A program made the translations under genes and the position numbers. Positions 52,717 to 61,052 of a stretch of 64,000 nucleotides of DNA are shown one piece after another (positions within the stretch are counted from its first letter, which is position 1; every line of letters starts with the position of its first letter). The stretch spans positions 496,001-560,000 of the forward strand of contig CP129018.1 of assembly GCA_020524525.2 (NCBI GenBank). Reading direction: 5' to 3'. This stretch comes from Bacillus tianshenii. Its GTDB lineage: Bacteria > Bacillota > Bacilli > Bacillales > Bacillaceae_N. Under the pieces are notes generated by a model that searched no databases, was not told the DNA's origin, and saw only the letters and a list, made by a program, of their open reading frames with translations.

Positions 52717-54786
52717 TTATAACTTGAATTGTTTTGTTGATTCGTGTAGTTGTTCGGTTAGTTGGCGTAGGTTGGATGCGATTTCTTTGACTTTTTTGAT
52801 TGATGTGTCTTGTTCGTGTGTTGTGCCGTTGACTTCTTGGACGCCGGCTGTTGTTGTTTGGCTGATACCTGTGATGCGTTCGATTGATTCTAGGATTTCG
52901 CGGCTTCCTTCTGTCAGCTTTTCACTTTCTTCTGAAAGGGCTTCGATATCCCTTGTTAAATACTCGATAAAGTGGCTGATTTGTTCGAAGCTTTGTTCAC
53001 TTTGTTGAACAATTCGTTCGCCTTCTTCGATTGATTGGCGGTTTTGTTCAATGTATTCTAGATTTTGCTTTGAATCGCGCTGAATCTCTGTAATGAGAGA
53101 GGAAACGCGGTCAACAGAAGCACTGCTTTGCTGAGCAAGGTTCTTCACTTCTTGAGCAACAACTGCAAAGCCACGTCCGTGTTCGCCAGCTTGTGCAGCT
53201 TCAATAGATGCGTTCAGTGAAAGCAGGTTAGTTTGTTCGGAAATATCTTGAATCATTTTCGTGATCTCGCTAATTTGCTGAAGACGATTATCTAATGATT
53301 GCATTAAGCGAGTGGATTCGTTGCTTTGACTGACGATCGTCTGCATGTTTCCGCTCATATTTTCCATAGCTTGCTTTCCTTGTTCAGAAGCGCCTTTCGT
53401 TTCGCGTGAGTGCTTGGCGATCTTCGCTAAGTTTTGATTCATATTGTCAATAGATGACACGCTTCCATTGACGTATTCAGACATGTGCACTAAGTCTGAG
53501 CTTAGTAATTCTGCGCCTGATGCTACTTCTTCCATTGCATCTGTAATTACGCGTGACACATTTCCGGATACATCTGATTGCTCTTGAAGTGTTAATGAAT
53601 CTTTGGAAACATCTGTTGCTAAAACGTTAATCTTATTTGCAATCTCTCGTAGGCTATCAACCATTTTGTTCACTGAGAGAAGCAGCTTTCCGATTTCATC
53701 TTTTGATTTTACGTTCATTTTTTCCGTTAAATCGCCGTTAGAGACCCGTTCCATGAACTTGGATAGAGCGTTAATCGGACGGATGAAGTAACGAGCCATC
53801 AGCCAGCTGACCAAAACCGAAAGTCCGATTAGAATAATCATGACGATCCCTTGAACCGAAACCATATTTTTAAGCATTTCAGCATTTGCTTGTTTGGCAT
53901 CTGCAATTTGCTTGCTCATGTTTTGTGAAATCTTTGCAGTGAAAGCGTGAATTTCTCCCATTGGGATCACCGGAAGAACCGTCCATCCGCTTTGTTCCTG
54001 TGTTAGAGGCAAGTAGCTGACTTGCTTAATATCAAGTAAAATTTTTCCTTGGTCGGTTGTGCTTTGATAGAAAGGAAGTTCAGTAGCTGACTTCTGAATC
54101 CAGTCCTCATCGGGATGAGCAATAATTGTGCCGTTCTGATCTGTAACGATCATATAGCCACTTTCTCCGACTTTCATTTCCGCAAGAGCCGTTTGGATTG
54201 GCTTCAATGTAATCTCAGCACCAACCATGCCACTGACTGTATCACCGTTATAAAGAGGCGTACTAATCATCACATATTGCTCCTGAGGTGTTCCGTATAC
54301 ATCAGATAGGTAAAATTGCCCATTCTTGAGACGCATTGTTTCTGTATACCACTTCTGCTGTTGTGCTGGCTTATTGGCCACATTGCTTGGATAGGACGTG
54401 TATGTATCGTTATTCGTAGCAACAAAGAGTGAACGGATCGTGTCCTCATTGTTAACAAAAGGTGCAAAAGCCGTCTGAATGCTAGCTGCATTACCGCTTC
54501 TTACGATATTCATTTCTTTTAAAATATTCAGATCATACTTAGCGGTATTAAGCTGATGATCAAGTTCTGCAAGCATTCGCTTTCCTTCTAGGTGAATAAG
54601 TGTCCCTGCGTAGTGACCAGCAAAACCACTGACATCACGTTTTACATTTTCTGAGAGATTGGCAGTTGTGTCGTCAACGTTATTCGACATATTGGTGATT
54701 GAGAAGTATGAAAAAAGCGAGCATGCAAGAATAATGATTACTGAAATGGATACAACGGCGCTTATTAATTTTGTTTTCAGTGTCAT
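52717..54786 (-). CDS. methyl-accepting chemotaxis protein with Cache sensor
   Basis: 689 residues; AAGGAGGC before ATG. TM1 at about 8-28, extracellular dCache domain at about 40-290 ([56 protein letters not shown]), TM2 at about 307-330, HAMP ([27 protein letters not shown]), and signalling domain with [35 protein letters not shown]. The dCache type in Bacillus (McpA/B/C) senses amino acids or sugars; the ligand is not predictable here. Confidence 0.92.
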   Translation of the reverse strand: MTLKTKLISAVVSISVIIILACSLFSYFSITNMSNNVDDTTANLSENVKRDVSGFAGHYAGTLIHLEGKRMLAELDHQLNTAKYDLNILKEMNIVRSGNAASIQTAFAPFVNNEDTIRSLFVATNNDTYTSYPSNVANKPAQQQKWYTETMRLKNGQFYLSDVYGTPQEQYVMISTPLYNGDTVSGMVGAEITLKPIQTALAEMKVGESGYMIVTDQNGTIIAHPDEDWIQKSATELPFYQSTTDQGKILLDIKQVSYLPLTQEQSGWTVLPVIPMGEIHAFTAKISQNMSKQIADAKQANAEMLKNMVSVQGIVMIILIGLSVLVSWLMARYFIRPINALSKFMERVSNGDLTEKMNVKSKDEIGKLLLSVNKMVDSLREIANKINVLATDVSKDSLTLQEQSDVSGNVSRVITDAMEEVASGAELLSSDLVHMSEYVNGSVSSIDNMNQNLAKIAKHSRETKGASEQGKQAMENMSGNMQTIVSQSNESTRLMQSLDNRLQQISEITKMIQDISEQTNLLSLNASIEAAQAGEHGRGFAVVAQEVKNLAQQSSASVDRVSSLITEIQRDSKQNLEYIEQNRQSIEEGERIVQQSEQSFEQISHFIEYLTRDIEALSEESEKLTEGSREILESIERITGISQTTTAGVQEVNGTTHEQDTSIKKVKEIASNLRQLTEQLHESTKQFKL

Positions 54787-55004
54787 TTTCTGCCTCCTTA
54801 AGATGATAGAATCATTATACTATATTATTAATTCTTTCTATAGTATCAATTAACTGAAAAATATGTTTAATTATTGATATTTTCTGATTCTTAAAGGTTA
54901 AATTGTATAATGTTTTATAAAATTTTGTCAATTTACATGAACAATAAGAACTATTGTTGTAAAATATAGGTAGATATAATGAATTCAAAGGGAGGATAAG
55001 AAAA

Positions 55005-55748
55005 ATGAGATTAGCAGGTAAGCGTGCAATTGTAACTGGTGGAGCAAGTGGAATTGGTGAAGCGACGGTGCGGAAGATGGTAGAGGAAGGGGCTCATGTG
55101 TTAATCGCTGATTTGAACGATGAATTAGGGGAAGCACTTGCGAGAGAATTGTATTCAGAGCAGACAAATGTGGCTTATCAACGTGTAGATGTTACAAGTG
55201 AGGCTGATGTGAAGGCAATGGTGGAAAAGGCTGTAGCTGAGTTTGGCGGGCTTGATGTGATTTTTAACAATGCAGGGATTGGTCAAATGGCAGCATCAAC
55301 TGACCTTGAGGAATCCGAATGGCAAAACGTTATTTCTGTGAATCTATCAGGTGTATTTCTATGTGCAAAGCATGGGATTAAAGCGATGCTTAACTCAGGT
55401 GGGGGCAGTGTCATCAACTGTGCTTCAATACTTGGACATAACGGACAAGCGGCAACCGCTTCCTACACAGCTGCGAAGGGCGGCGTGTTGAATATGACAA
55501 AGACATTAGCGCTTGAATATGCGACACAAGGTGTTCGCATTAATTCTGTCTCGCCAGGATATATTGAAACCCCACTATTGAGAGATTTGGAAGAAGAGAT
55601 GAAACAGCAGCTAATTGCTCTTCATCCGATTGGCCGTCTCGGTCGCGCAGAGGAAGTAGCCAATGCAGTCGTCTTCCTAGCAAGTGATGAAGCAAGCTTT
55701 GTTACAGGCACCGACATTCTTGTTGACGGCGGCTATTCTGCAAGATAA
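55005..55748 (+). CDS. SDR family oxidoreductase
   Basis: 247 residues; GGGAGG upstream of ATG. TGGASGIGEATVRKM near 12, NNAGIG near 85, catalytic Ser in NCASILGH, YTAAKG at about 148-153, SPGYIETPLL, and C-terminal GTDILVDGGYSAR. Typical of cyclohexanol/glucose dehydrogenase or FabG-like SDRs; no neighbour reveals the substrate. NAD preference is suggested by Asp in LIADLN at the end of beta-2. Confidence 0.85.
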   Translation: MRLAGKRAIVTGGASGIGEATVRKMVEEGAHVLIADLNDELGEALARELYSEQTNVAYQRVDVTSEADVKAMVEKAVAEFGGLDVIFNNAGIGQMAASTDLEESEWQNVISVNLSGVFLCAKHGIKAMLNSGGGSVINCASILGHNGQAATASYTAAKGGVLNMTKTLALEYATQGVRINSVSPGYIETPLLRDLEEEMKQQLIALHPIGRLGRAEEVANAVVFLASDEASFVTGTDILVDGGYSAR

Positions 55749-55756
55749 ATAGAATG

Positions 55757-55793
55757 AAAAACCGCAATGGGGGAGAACCCATTGCGGTTTTTT
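55757..55793 (+). terminator. rho-independent terminator
   Basis: AAAACCGCAATGGG/CCCATTGCGGTTTT perfect stem with T6. Confidence 0.9.
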
Positions 55794-55806
55794 GGTGGAA
55801 GGGGGA

Positions 55807-55846
55807 GGTGCAGGAACGTGACGTTCTTAGCCAGCGTTCCTTTGAT
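55807..55846. repeat. truncated module A
   Basis: GTGCAGGAACGTGACG...CAGCGTTCCTTTGATG: module A with its left hairpin and part of the second deleted, joined to the tandem C array. Confidence 0.7.
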
Positions 55847-55847
55847 G

Positions 55848-56476
55848 TCCAGCTGCGGCGGGCAGAAATTTGTGTTGCTTCACCTTCCCACGCCGAAAGC
55901 AAAGAGCGGCTTTCTCTGTGTGAAGGCTCCAGCAAACAATATTTCTAAGCGGCCCGCCTCCGCTTTTCGAGATGTCCAGCTGCGGCGGGCAGAAATTTGT
56001 GTTGCTTCACCTTCCCACTCCGAAAGCAAAAGACGGCTTTCTCTGTGTGAAGGCTCCAGCAAACAATATTTCTAAGCGGCCCGCCTCCGCTTTTCGAGAT
56101 GTCCAGCTGCGGCGGGCAGAAATTTGTGTTGCTTCACCTTCCCACGCCGAAAGCAAAGAGCGGCTTTCTCTGTGTGAAGGCTCCAGCAAACAATATTTCT
56201 AAGCGGCCCGCCTCCGCTTTTCGAGATGTCCAGCTGCGGCGGGCAGAAATTTGTGTTGCTTCACCTTCCCACTCCGAAAGCAAAAGACGGCTTTCTCTGT
56301 GTGAAGGCTCCAGCAAACAATATTTCTAAGCGGCCCGCCTCCGCTTTTCGAGATGTCCAGCTGCGGCGGGCAGAAATTTGTGTTGCTTCACCTTCCCACG
56401 CCGAAAGCAAAGAGCGGCTTTCTCTGTGTGAAGGCTCCAGCAAACAATATTTCTAAGCGGCCCGCCTCCGCTTTTC
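55848..56476. repeat. tandem array of five 127-bp module C units
   Basis: Units start at 55848, 55975, 56102, 56229 and 56356. Units 1, 3 and 5 carry CACGCCGAAAGCAAAGAGCGG; units 2 and 4 carry CACTCCGAAAGCAAAAGACGG, so the array is a 254-bp dimer amplified. Each unit keeps GGCGGGC/GCCCGCC arms. It ends four bases from the stop of the gene at 56480. The open frames through it are repeat artefacts. Confidence 0.9.
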
Positions 56477-56479
56477 TTG

Positions 56480-56680
56480 TTATTGTCGTTTTCTGAAGAA
56501 GTTGGCGATGAAGATGAGGGTGGCGCCGATTGCTACGAATGTGAGGGCTTGTTGTTGGTTTGGGACGTAAATTTTTAGGTTTCTTAGGCTTTCTAGACCT
56601 GCGAGCGGAATGATGCCGCCGATGAAGATGATAACACCGAGCCAGAAGAGGACTTTCCCTGGTGTAGTATGTGATTTCAT
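56480..56680 (-). CDS. small membrane protein, two TM segments
   Basis: 66 residues from ATG at 56680, preceded by GAGGTGAGAAGG. TM helices at about 9-28 and 42-60, basic tail FFRKRQ. Lies downstream of the TSUP permease on the same strand (36-base gap), probably one transcript. Family not recognised. Confidence 0.65.
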   Translation of the reverse strand: MKSHTTPGKVLFWLGVIIFIGGIIPLAGLESLRNLKIYVPNQQQALTFVAIGATLIFIANFFRKRQ

Positions 56681-56716
56681 CCTTCTCACCTCTGTGTAGA
56701 GTCTTTAGATAATGAT

Positions 56717-57460
56717 TTACGCCTGGAGCCATAAACGTACGGCCATGCCAATCACGACAACGATTAGGATGATGCGAATCCACTTTTCCCCTTTACTGAC
56801 AGCGAAACGGCTTCCGAGCCATGCTCCAATGCTTGTCCCGACGGCAAGCGTTAGGCCATATCCCCAGTGAACCTCACCGTTTATAATAAAAATAATTAAT
56901 GATGAAAGCATATAAATCGCAACAACGAAGACTTTTAAGCTATTAATCTTCACGAGTGTCATGTTGGAAAGAACGGTTAAAGCTGCAATGATGATAAAGC
57001 CAACGCCTGCTTGAATAAAACCCCCGTAAAAGCCTACGAAGAAAAAGGCAACAATCATAGCGATTTTGCGGTTTCTGCTTGCTTCTTCTTGTGGTGATAA
57101 ATGCTTTGTCGGCTTCCAAATAATCAGCAAGAGGACAATGATCATGACGACTGAAAGGATTTTGTTAAAGACTTCATCTGAAAGCTGAATGGCTGCATTA
57201 GCGCCGACAATAGAACCGAGTACAGCCGGTATTGCAAGCATGATGCCAAGCTTTCCGTCAAAGTAGCCGCTCTTTCGAAATGAAGTGATGGCGACGATGT
57301 TTTGAGCCATGAGAGCAATACGGTTTGTGCCGTTTGCCATCGCGGAAGGAAGGCCGAGAAAGATGAGCATCGGCATCGTAATAAGTGAACCACCGCCGGC
57401 TACGACATTTAAGAAGCCTGCCGCAACGCCTGCTACGAGAATAATAACTGCATCGATCAT
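56717..57460 (-). CDS. TSUP/TauE-SafE family permease
   Basis: 247 residues with about 7-8 TM segments. The N-terminal AGVAAGFLNVVAGGGSLITMPMLIFLGLPSAMANGTNR and the later GFYGGFIQAGVGFIIIAALT are the two TauE/SafE repeats. Transports sulfite, sulfoacetate or related organosulfur anions in known members; substrate here unknown. No sulfur genes adjoin. Confidence 0.88.
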   Translation of the reverse strand: MIDAVIILVAGVAAGFLNVVAGGGSLITMPMLIFLGLPSAMANGTNRIALMAQNIVAITSFRKSGYFDGKLGIMLAIPAVLGSIVGANAAIQLSDEVFNKILSVVMIIVLLLIIWKPTKHLSPQEEASRNRKIAMIVAFFFVGFYGGFIQAGVGFIIIAALTVLSNMTLVKINSLKVFVVAIYMLSSLIIFIINGEVHWGYGLTLAVGTSIGAWLGSRFAVSKGEKWIRIILIVVVIGMAVRLWLQA

Positions 57461-57562
57461 TAAGATTCGTTCCTTTCAATCAAAGATCATTTCCTACAAT
57501 ATACAATAATTAAAGGGTATTGTCTAAATATTCACTTTTTAAAGAGCTTTATTAAATCTATG

Positions 57563-57602
57563 TAAAAACAGCACACCCCTTGTTGAGGAAGTGTGCTGTT
57601 TC
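57563..57602 (-). terminator. terminator of GGDEF/EAL gene
   Basis: AACAGCACAC/GTGTGCTGTT stem with U-rich tail on the minus strand, 20 bases after the stop at 57622. Confidence 0.8.
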
Positions 57603-57621
57603 CGATACATTTAATTTAGAG

Positions 57622-59577
57622 TCATGCTTGGCAAATCGTGTCTTTTTTGCTTGAAAGCAATAATTCGATGATTTCTTGTTCAGGAAGAGGGCGGCTGAAA
57701 AAGAAGCCTTGCGCGTATTCACAGTTTTGCTCTTGTAAGAAATTCATCTGTTCTTTCGTTTCGACCCCTTCTGCCACAACTTTCAAGTTCAATTCATGTG
57801 CCATCGCAATAATCGCATTCGTTAAAGCGATGTTTCCTTTATTATCTGGGATATTCCAGACGAAGGAGCGGTCGATCTTTAATGTATCAATCGGCAGCTT
57901 CTGTAGATAACTTAAGTTCGAGTGGCCTGTACCGAAATCGTCGATTGAAACTTCGACACCAAGGCTTCGAAGTTGTATGAGTGTTTCGATAACGGCTTCT
58001 TCTTGAAACATGCTGATGCTTTCGGTAATTTCAAATTCAATTAATGAACGATCAACGCCATATTTCTCCAATATCCGTTGAGTGGTTTTGACAAGGTTCG
58101 GATCCTGGAACTGTTTCGGTGAAAGGTTAATCGCTGTTTTGATTGGTTCATGTCCGTCAGCTGCCCATTGCTGCTGGCGCTTGCAGACTGTTTCGAGTAC
58201 CCATTCACCAAATGGGATAATAAGGCCGGTTTCCTCTGCTAGCGGAATAAAGTCAACAGGTGAAACGAGACCAAGCTCTGGATGCTGCCAACGCATTAGT
58301 ACTTCAAGTCCGCAAATTTTTTCTTCTTTTAGATCAATTTGAGGCTGGAAGTATAAGAGTAGTTCATTGTTCTCTAACGCCTTATGAAGGTGCGATTCAA
58401 GCATTGTTTTTCGCTTTACATTTTCTTGCTGTTCATCGCCAAAGTATTGAATTGTCCGATGCTTTTCCTTTGAAATGGTTTTTGCAAGCATCGCATACTT
58501 GTACAATTCATCCGCATTTTTGCTGTCGTTCGGGAAGGTACTGATCCCTATATTTGCTGTAATAAATAATTCATTGTTTTCGTGCTTGAACCCTGACTCA
58601 AGGTGCTTTAATAGTTCTTCTGCTTCCTTTGTTACGGCTTGTGGGTCGATAATCCCTGGGAGGACTAATGCAAATTCTTTTGAATTAACACGGGCAATCG
58701 TATAGCCGCGATAGCGTTGTTGAATGCGTGCTGCTGCTCTTTGCAATAATTCGTCCCCAACTTTATAACCGTATGCAGCATTTAGTTGTTTGAGCTTCCC
58801 AATGTCAATGATAAATAGGCTGAAGCCGTTTTTCTCATATTCGCCGCTTTCAGTTAAGTAGTTTAAGTGTTTCATAAACAACCGCAGCTTAGGCAAGCGT
58901 GTTAGTGAATCATAGTGTGTAAGGAATTCGATTTTGCCTTCTGCTTTTCGTTGTTTGGATATATCAGTGAATACACCGATGTAGTTTGTAACCTTTTCTT
59001 CTTCGTTGCAAATTTGTGTAATACTAAGCCGCTCTGGATAGACTTCACCATTTTTCCTCATGTTAATAATTTCGCCTGACCATTGACCTTGTCGTTGCAG
59101 GTCTGTCCACATACTTTCATAAAATTCCCGTGAATGCATGCCAGAATTAAGAACGCTTGGGGACTCTCCAGTAATTTCGTCCTTACTATAGCCGGTCGTT
59201 TCTTCAAACGAAGGGTTTACATGGGTAATTCTTGATCGTTCATCTGTAATAATTAAGCCTTCATGCATCTGTTCAAACACTTTTCCATATAAGTTGAGCT
59301 CTTGTTTTGTTTGAAGCAGCTCTTGGATATGAACCCGGTCGCGGTAGATAAAGCGCAGGGCAATATAGAACATAATACACGCTGTGAAGATAAGGAAAAT
59401 CCAACCTTTAAAAGATGTCAGTTCTTGATAGTGAAGTTCATTCTCAGCAATAGTCGAAATGAGCCAGTCTAGAAAGAAAATACCAACTCCTCCGACTAAT
59501 ACATAAATCGATGTAAATACAAAGGCATAGTACAGCCCGTTATGAAATGTAAACTGCGGCTTTTGTTCTTTCTTCAC
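57622..59577 (-). CDS. membrane PAS-GGDEF-EAL protein, probable c-di-GMP phosphodiesterase
   Basis: 651 residues. Two TM helices (about 13-36, 50-72), PAS at about 90-205, GGDEF-type domain at about 215-375, EAL at about 390-640. The GGDEF site reads NSKEF, so cyclase activity is unlikely. The EAL domain keeps EVLMRW, NLSPKQF, FEITES, IDDFGTGHSNLSYL, KIDRSFV and VAEGVET, so c-di-GMP hydrolysis is expected, with the degenerate domain possibly sensing GTP. A PilZ-type effector gene lies nearby (60428). Confidence 0.88.
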   Translation of the reverse strand: MKKEQKPQFTFHNGLYYAFVFTSIYVLVGGVGIFFLDWLISTIAENELHYQELTSFKGWIFLIFTACIMFYIALRFIYRDRVHIQELLQTKQELNLYGKVFEQMHEGLIITDERSRITHVNPSFEETTGYSKDEITGESPSVLNSGMHSREFYESMWTDLQRQGQWSGEIINMRKNGEVYPERLSITQICNEEEKVTNYIGVFTDISKQRKAEGKIEFLTHYDSLTRLPKLRLFMKHLNYLTESGEYEKNGFSLFIIDIGKLKQLNAAYGYKVGDELLQRAAARIQQRYRGYTIARVNSKEFALVLPGIIDPQAVTKEAEELLKHLESGFKHENNELFITANIGISTFPNDSKNADELYKYAMLAKTISKEKHRTIQYFGDEQQENVKRKTMLESHLHKALENNELLLYFQPQIDLKEEKICGLEVLMRWQHPELGLVSPVDFIPLAEETGLIIPFGEWVLETVCKRQQQWAADGHEPIKTAINLSPKQFQDPNLVKTTQRILEKYGVDRSLIEFEITESISMFQEEAVIETLIQLRSLGVEVSIDDFGTGHSNLSYLQKLPIDTLKIDRSFVWNIPDNKGNIALTNAIIAMAHELNLKVVAEGVETKEQMNFLQEQNCEYAQGFFFSRPLPEQEIIELLLSSKKDTICQA

Positions 59578-59863
59578 ATTCGTTCACAACCTTCCAAAAT
59601 GTAACTTCGGTGAAAGCCGCTTATTCAGTAATGGCTTAAGTTACGTTAATGTTAATAGTAGGGCAAGTTTATTATAATAGAAAAGGCCTTATTGTTAGTA
59701 AAAATAAGGTAAATTTCATTAAATTGACACTAGTTCTATTATATATAGATGTCTTAAGTGTAAATGTTAGACAATCCTTATTTTGCATGAGTTTACATCA
59801 TTCGACAAGTACTTCTTTATAATTACTTATATAGAATGTGAAAAATATACAACTATTTCATAC

Positions 59864-60058
59864 TTAAGGTGTGTAATCCCAATGTCCATTCATTAATTTA
59901 TCCCACTTAGAATCAAGATATTTCCTTAATTCCTCTGGTAATTCTGCTAGTACTTCTTTTGATAAAGGGATTTCAAGGATTTCATTTGCTTGAAAATCCA
60001 GAATGACTGCTGTGCGTATACTTCGTTTGAAGGTCGTATGTAACAATTTATATCTCAT
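59864..60058 (-). CDS. small hypothetical protein, 64 aa
   Basis: GGAGCTGGAAA before ATG. Basic N-terminus with strand pattern (MRYKLLHTTFKRSIRTAVIL), then an acidic helix. No family recognised. The 286 bases before it (59578-59863) are AT-rich and hold no gene that I can support. Confidence 0.55.
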   Translation of the reverse strand: MRYKLLHTTFKRSIRTAVILDFQANEILEIPLSKEVLAELPEELRKYLDSKWDKLMNGHWDYTP

Positions 60059-60289
60059 TTTCCAGCTCCTACAGGTTTTTATCTCTTATAATTAGGTAAT
60101 ATATAAGGTAATAATTAGTTATTTTTGTAAAATGAGAGAACCGCTATGGTAAGAAGGTCTATACCTTCAGATTACACTATATAATTGAAGGTTTATGTGT
60201 TGACATTTCATGATATAATGGAATGCGCAAGCGTAAAAAAAGAAAAATAAGCAACAGCTCCAATGTGAATTTTTTTGGTAAGAGAACGG

Positions 60290-60400
60290 CAAGAAACTAG
60301 TGCAACCTTCCTTGTCAATGAAGACAGGGGACGTACGGCGTATGTGTAAGCGCACAAGTCTTTGGCACCTAGTTGTTAAGACGAAAGCGTCATTATTATG
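60290..60400 (+). ncRNA. structured 5' leader of the PilZ gene, class unknown
   Basis: Closing stem AACTAGTGC (60295-60303) with GCACCTAGTT (60365-60374, one bulge). Inside are CCTTGTC/GACAGGG and TGTG-TAAG-CGCA hairpins; downstream GACG-AAAG-CGTC. It does not match the c-di-GMP-I or -II riboswitch consensus segments I know. The remainder of 60059-60397 is AT-rich with a TATAAT near 60213. Confidence 0.4.
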
Positions 60401-60427
60401 TTTTTAGGCGAAGGAGAAGACAGTTTT

Positions 60428-61006
60428 ATGGATTACATAAAGCTCGTGAAAGATAATAAGCTTTATACGGGTGCGCTCTATTTATTTGAAGGCGAACTTA
60501 TGAAAATTATCGTCAAAAACCCACAGGAATATAAGGCCGGCGATAAAATTACTTGTCTCTATACAGGGGTAAGATTTGAGTCAAAGGTGCTGAAAGTGAA
60601 AGATAATCATCTATTTATCCTTGTGCCTCAATTCTACGAACAATTTCCAAACGAGAAAAGAAAACATCCGCGCCTTAAAGTCGATTTCCCAGCACATTTA
60701 CACGTTTCGCAAGAGGCTGAATCTAACGGTGAGAAAACAGATGCAAGAGTACTAGATATAAGCCGAAAAGGTCTTGGGATTGCCACGACTCATCCAATTC
60801 GAAAAGAAAGAATGTATTTGCTTTATATTGAAGAAAATGTGTTGAAATTGTGTGCAGAAATTGTTATTCGCAATGAAAGCACGTCAGATAGTATGTATCG
60901 CTACGGTTGTGAGATTCATGATATAAACGAAGAGAATGAATTTGTATTGCGGAAATTTATTCTTTCCGAGCAATTAGCGACGAATATGGCGAAAGAAATA
61001 GATTAA
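60428..61006 (+). CDS. PilZ domain protein (YpfA/flagellar brake type)
   Basis: 192 residues from MDYIKLVKDNKLY; GAAGGAG upstream. N-terminal YcgR-like beta domain (about 1-85) and C-terminal PilZ domain with RKHPRLKVDFPAHL (R-x-x-x-R, about 90) and DISRKGLGI (D-x-S-x-x-G, about 120), the c-di-GMP-binding residues. Expected to slow flagellar motility or alter envelope functions when c-di-GMP is high. Preceded by a structured leader. Confidence 0.85.
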   Translation: MDYIKLVKDNKLYTGALYLFEGELMKIIVKNPQEYKAGDKITCLYTGVRFESKVLKVKDNHLFILVPQFYEQFPNEKRKHPRLKVDFPAHLHVSQEAESNGEKTDARVLDISRKGLGIATTHPIRKERMYLLYIEENVLKLCAEIVIRNESTSDSMYRYGCEIHDINEENEFVLRKFILSEQLATNMAKEID

Positions 61007-61052
61007 AAAAACAGGGCTGTGAGACTACACGAGATAAGGAGTTTGTGAACTT

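Noticed and set aside
52717-53008. 128-codon plus-strand frame overlapping the 3' end of the Cache chemoreceptor
   Set aside because: Begins in the repeat region and runs antisense through the conserved signalling domain; no initiation site.
55767-56456. Repeated ~76-codon and ~60-codon open frames on both strands through the tandem array
   Set aside because: They arise because the 127-bp unit happens to be open in some frames; no ribosome sites, and both strands give equally plausible frames.
55848-56476. CRISPR array
   Set aside because: Whole 127-bp units are repeated with no variable spacers and no cas genes in the window.
60290-60400. Known c-di-GMP riboswitch before the PilZ gene
   Set aside because: The conserved segments of class I and II are missing; kept only as a leader of unknown class.
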